Origin: an uncultured Clostridia bacterium | Lineage (GTDB): Bacteria; Bacillota; Clostridia; TANB77; CAG-508 | Length of the DNA: 32,692 nt | Direction of reading: 5' to 3' | NCBI GenBank assembly: GCA_934149155.1 | Contig: CAKPDZ010000007.1 | Location: 1 to 32,692, forward strand | Part shown: in pieces, positions 30,901-32,692 of the stretch | Layout: each line of letters opens with the position of its first letter | Numbering within the stretch: the first letter of the stretch is position 1 | The notes under the pieces: generated by a model | The model's input: only the letters and a program-made list of their open reading frames with translations | Database searches by the model: none | Told to the model about the DNA's origin: nothing | Position numbers and translations under genes: made by a program

Positions 30901-32692
30901 AAGATATCAAAAATATTGCATATAAAAAAGCGCATGAATTATATGGAGATCCATTACCAGAAATAGTTCAAACTAGATTAGATAAAGAATTAAATTCAAT
31001 AATAAGTAATGGATATTCGGTAATGTATATTATAGCTCAAAAATTAGTATGGAAGTCAAATGAAGATGGCTATATTGTAGGGTCAAGAGGTTCAGTAGGT
31101 TCATCACTTGTAGCATTTATGACAGGTATAACGGAAGTAAATTCATTAAAACCACACTATAGATGTCCGAACTGTAAATATTCAGAATTTGAAGATTACG
31201 GAGTAGGAAATGGATTTGATTTGCCAGATAAAGACTGTCCTAAGTGTGGGGCCAAAATGGCAAAAGACGGAATGGACATACCATTTGAAACATTCTTAGG
31301 ATTTAATGGAGATAAAGAGCCAGATATAGACTTGAACTTCTCTGGAGAGTATCAAGCAAAAGCACACAAATATACAGAAGTAATATTTGGAAAAGGAACA
31401 TGCTTTAAAGCAGGAACAGTAGGTACAGTTGCAGAAAAGACTGCATTTGGTTATGTTAAAAAATATTTTGAAGAAAGAAATATACCAGTAAATAAAGCAG
31501 AGATTGCAAGACTATCAATGGGATGTACAGGAATAAAAAGAACAACAGGACAGCATCCAGGAGGAATTATAGTAGTACCAAAAGGAAGAGAAATATATGA
31601 ATTTACGCCAGTACAACATCCAGCAGATGACCCAAATTCAGATATTATAACAACACACTTTGACTATCACTCAATAGATGGAAACTTATTAAAACTAGAT
31701 ATACTAGGACACGACGATCCGACGGTAATTCGTATGTTGCAAGATATTACAGGAATAGCACCAACAGAAATACCGTTAGATGATAAAGAAACAATGTCAA
31801 TATTCAATTCAACAGAAGCACTAGGAGTAACACCTGAGCAAATTCATTCAGAAGTAGGCACATTTGGAATACCTGAATATGGAACAAAATTTGCAAGAGG
31901 CATGCTTATGGATACACATCCAACAACATTTGACGAGTTAATACGTTTATCAGGATTATCACATGGTACAGATGTATGGCTAGGAAATGCGCAAACATTA
32001 ATAGAACAAGGAGTAGTAACACTGCAACAAGCAATTTGTTGTAGAGACGACATAATGATATATCTAATTCAAAAAGGATTGCCACCAGATAAAGCATTCA
32101 AAATAATGGAATCAGTACGTAAAGGAAAAGTAGCAAAAGGCAAAGAGCCAAAATGGAAAGATGAATATATTCCATTGATGAAAGAACATGATGTACCAGA
32201 TTGGTATATAAAATCATGTGAAAAAATTAAATACATGTTCCCAAAGGCCCATGCAGCAGCATATGTAACAAATGCCTTCAGAATAGCATGGTTCAAAGTA
32301 CATATTCCACTAGCATATTATGCTGCATATTTTACAATAAGAGCAAAATCATTTGATGCAGAAGTAATGATAAATGGAAAAGAAAAAGCAAAAAACAAGA
32401 TGAAAGAAATAGATATGATGGGAAATAATGCAACACCAAAAGATAAAGATATGTATGATGATTTAGAAATAGTAATAGAAATGTATGAAAGAGGACTAAG
32501 ATTTTTACCAATCGACCTATACAAATCACATGCAACAAAATTTCAAGTAGAAGGGGACAGTCTACGACCACCATTAAACAGTATAGCAGGACTAGGAAAT
32601 GTTGCAGCAGAAAGTATTATGAGAGCACGTGCAGATGAAAAATTCATGTCAATAGATGATATGAAAATTCGTGCAAAAATTGGAGATTCAGT
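27909..32692 (+). CDS. polC: DNA polymerase III PolC-type alpha subunit (3'-truncated by window)
   Basis: 1594 codons of the Gram-positive replicative polymerase are present and open to the window edge. The order is an N-terminal domain (about 1-190), a Met/Pro/Gly-rich linker (about 195-265), two tandem OB-fold domains (about 274-370 and 397-493, both of the form ..GR/GE..ET/KTGKG...DGT...CK.F), a PHP domain from VELHMHTKMSAMDAM (508-522), split by a DnaQ-like 3'-5' exonuclease (from about 594, VLDLETTGFS with D599/E601, HNAKFDVGF), then the rest of PHP and the polymerase palm (GSRGSVGSSLVAF, EPDIDLNFSGEYQ, TGQHPGGI, ILGHDDPTVIRMLQD) with a CxxC...CxxC zinc knuckle (CPNCKYSEF..CPKCGAK). B. 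subtilis PolC is 1437 residues; the second OB fold and linker make this one longer. GAGAGGAAGGA precedes the ATG. Confidence 0.97.
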   Translation, partial: MAETQEPKKSRKIGDVFSDYKTNSNIADAVITKMNLIKKINTLELGMSSDEYIEIKEIWYLEKFLRERFQFGQVHMLITYPEGIYIKRVDDEWENLICYMAHKYPLMRPLLLLKSKVELTEKNVNVYMKIKGADFLKARKLDKELESVIYNLFGKKYIVNIEEKITEQEIKAFQEKTKEIEEQAVHEAMRGMAIRTHQEEQYNNGAEMQGGPQMPPMIENMPGGEMPPIPEGPYNDADYAMPPVDENGYVPEMELPQAENIIFGKASRAKEKKLKIKEIDANSGRITLEGRIVNSECRETKTGKGMLIFEIYDGTGVITCKSFAEDGAKGNEILEKMKSAKAIKTTGKAGLDAYAGDITVMANIIAEISDEGLPPIPEEDDSSPLILGSAPIIKDPLVKIADLNPESGSVCIDGEIQAMEDKETKSGKVILSIDIYDGTSTMTCKAFLPGNNAKKIIKRLKSAPAIKLAGKAQMDAFSNELTVMANTIIVSEPKPKTVRMDNAEVKRVELHMHTKMSAMDAMTSATDLIKRAMKWGMKSIAITDHGVVQAFPEAYHLLGRDNQDMKVIYGVEAYLAPDKENSVTNAKGQPLDTTYCVLDLETTGFSAVTEKITEVGIMKVKNGEVIDEFSCFVNPEKPIPQRVVEVTNITDDMVKDAETIDKVFPKILEFLGDSIIVAHNAKFDVGFLKQNAKVLGYEFDYTVLDTLTLAKDIFPNMKKYKLGKIADELGIKVEVAHRALDDVDTTVKVFNVMLDKLRDRGVTKVEEIDTIGRDENAKKEEYKKLNTYHAIILAKNYIGLRNLYKLVSLSHLHYFYKRPRILKSLYKKYSEGLILGSACEAGELYQAIELGKSDEEIENIARDYDYLEIQPIGNNDFLVRNGVVPDREYLKDINRKIVALGEKLNKLVVATCDVHFMDPQDEVYRRILEAGQGYKDADEQAPLYLRTTEEMLKEFEYLGEEKAYEVVVTNTNKVSDMCDRIDPISPEKCPPHIPGCEEDIKNIAYKKAHELYGDPLPEIVQTRLDKELNSIISNGYSVMYIIAQKLVWKSNEDGYIVGSRGSVGSSLVAFMTGITEVNSLKPHYRCPNCKYSEFEDYGVGNGFDLPDKDCPKCGAKMAKDGMDIPFETFLGFNGDKEPDIDLNFSGEYQAKAHKYTEVIFGKGTCFKAGTVGTVAEKTAFGYVKKYFEERNIPVNKAEIARLSMGCTGIKRTTGQHPGGIIVVPKGREIYEFTPVQHPADDPNSDIITTHFDYHSIDGNLLKLDILGHDDPTVIRMLQDITGIAPTEIPLDDKETMSIFNSTEALGVTPEQIHSEVGTFGIPEYGTKFARGMLMDTHPTTFDELIRLSGLSHGTDVWLGNAQTLIEQGVVTLQQAICCRDDIMIYLIQKGLPPDKAFKIMESVRKGKVAKGKEPKWKDEYIPLMKEHDVPDWYIKSCEKIKYMFPKAHAAAYVTNAFRIAWFKVHIPLAYYAAYFTIRAKSFDAEVMINGKEKAKNKMKEIDMMGNNATPKDKDMYDDLEIVIEMYERGLRFLPIDLYKSHATKFQVEGDSLRPPLNSIAGLGNVAAESIMRARADEKFMSIDDMKIRAKIGDS

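Overview
The window is a strongly AT-rich stretch of a Gram-positive bacterial chromosome. Codon use (AGA for Arg, A/T-ending codons almost everywhere), AGGAGG-type ribosome binding sites, sigma-A-like promoters and Rho-independent terminators all point to Firmicutes. Spo0E-like, DacF, CwlD and GerS-like proteins and a PolC-type replicase narrow this to a Clostridia-type lineage with sporulation ancestry. I cannot name the species.

Layout. 1-2.3 kb: a pair of M16-family proteins (YfmF/YfmH type), then a small Spo0E-like gene with a Spo0A-box-like site upstream. 2.4-4.0 kb: tRNA-Cys and tRNA-Gly and a DacF-type D,D-carboxypeptidase, all on the minus strand. 4.1-9.4 kb: a 1759-residue thioester/isopeptide-type surface adhesin. 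9.4-12.7 kb: a three-gene operon (membrane-anchored Ig-like protein, receiver-GGDEF protein, CNNM/CBS membrane protein). 12.7-18.6 kb: cwlD, minD, minE, rodA, dusB, a GerS-like protein and mazF. 18.7-21.3 kb: an MgtA-type P-type ATPase bracketed by direct repeats. 21.4-25.2 kb: a class B penicillin-binding protein (minus), dapF, and a disrupted ddl. 25.3-27.7 kb: an unknown minus-strand gene and a secreted TasA/camelysin-like protein. 27.9 kb to the end: polC, cut by the window edge. Much of the content serves the cell envelope: lysine/DAP and D-Ala-D-Ala precursors, septum placement, elongation, spore cortex and surface display.

The most striking observation is a recoding-like pattern. Three genes (cwlD, rodA and the TasA-like gene) each need a +1 shift to give a full-length product. 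In every case the shift falls on an in-frame CGG codon, and skipping its C yields a GGN glycine codon in the correct frame. In cwlD and rodA it falls inside an invariant motif. A manual scan of all other genes in the window found no in-frame CGG codon, although the trinucleotide CGG occurs roughly forty times out of frame. This fits either +1 frameshifting at an unassigned or starved CGG codon, or a very peculiar sequencing artefact.

A second observation is a pair of ~190-nt repeats (13428-13623 and 17277-17465). Each folds into a long hairpin whose arms differ in sequence between copies yet stay complementary within each copy, which suggests a structured RNA or a hairpin-borne mobile element.
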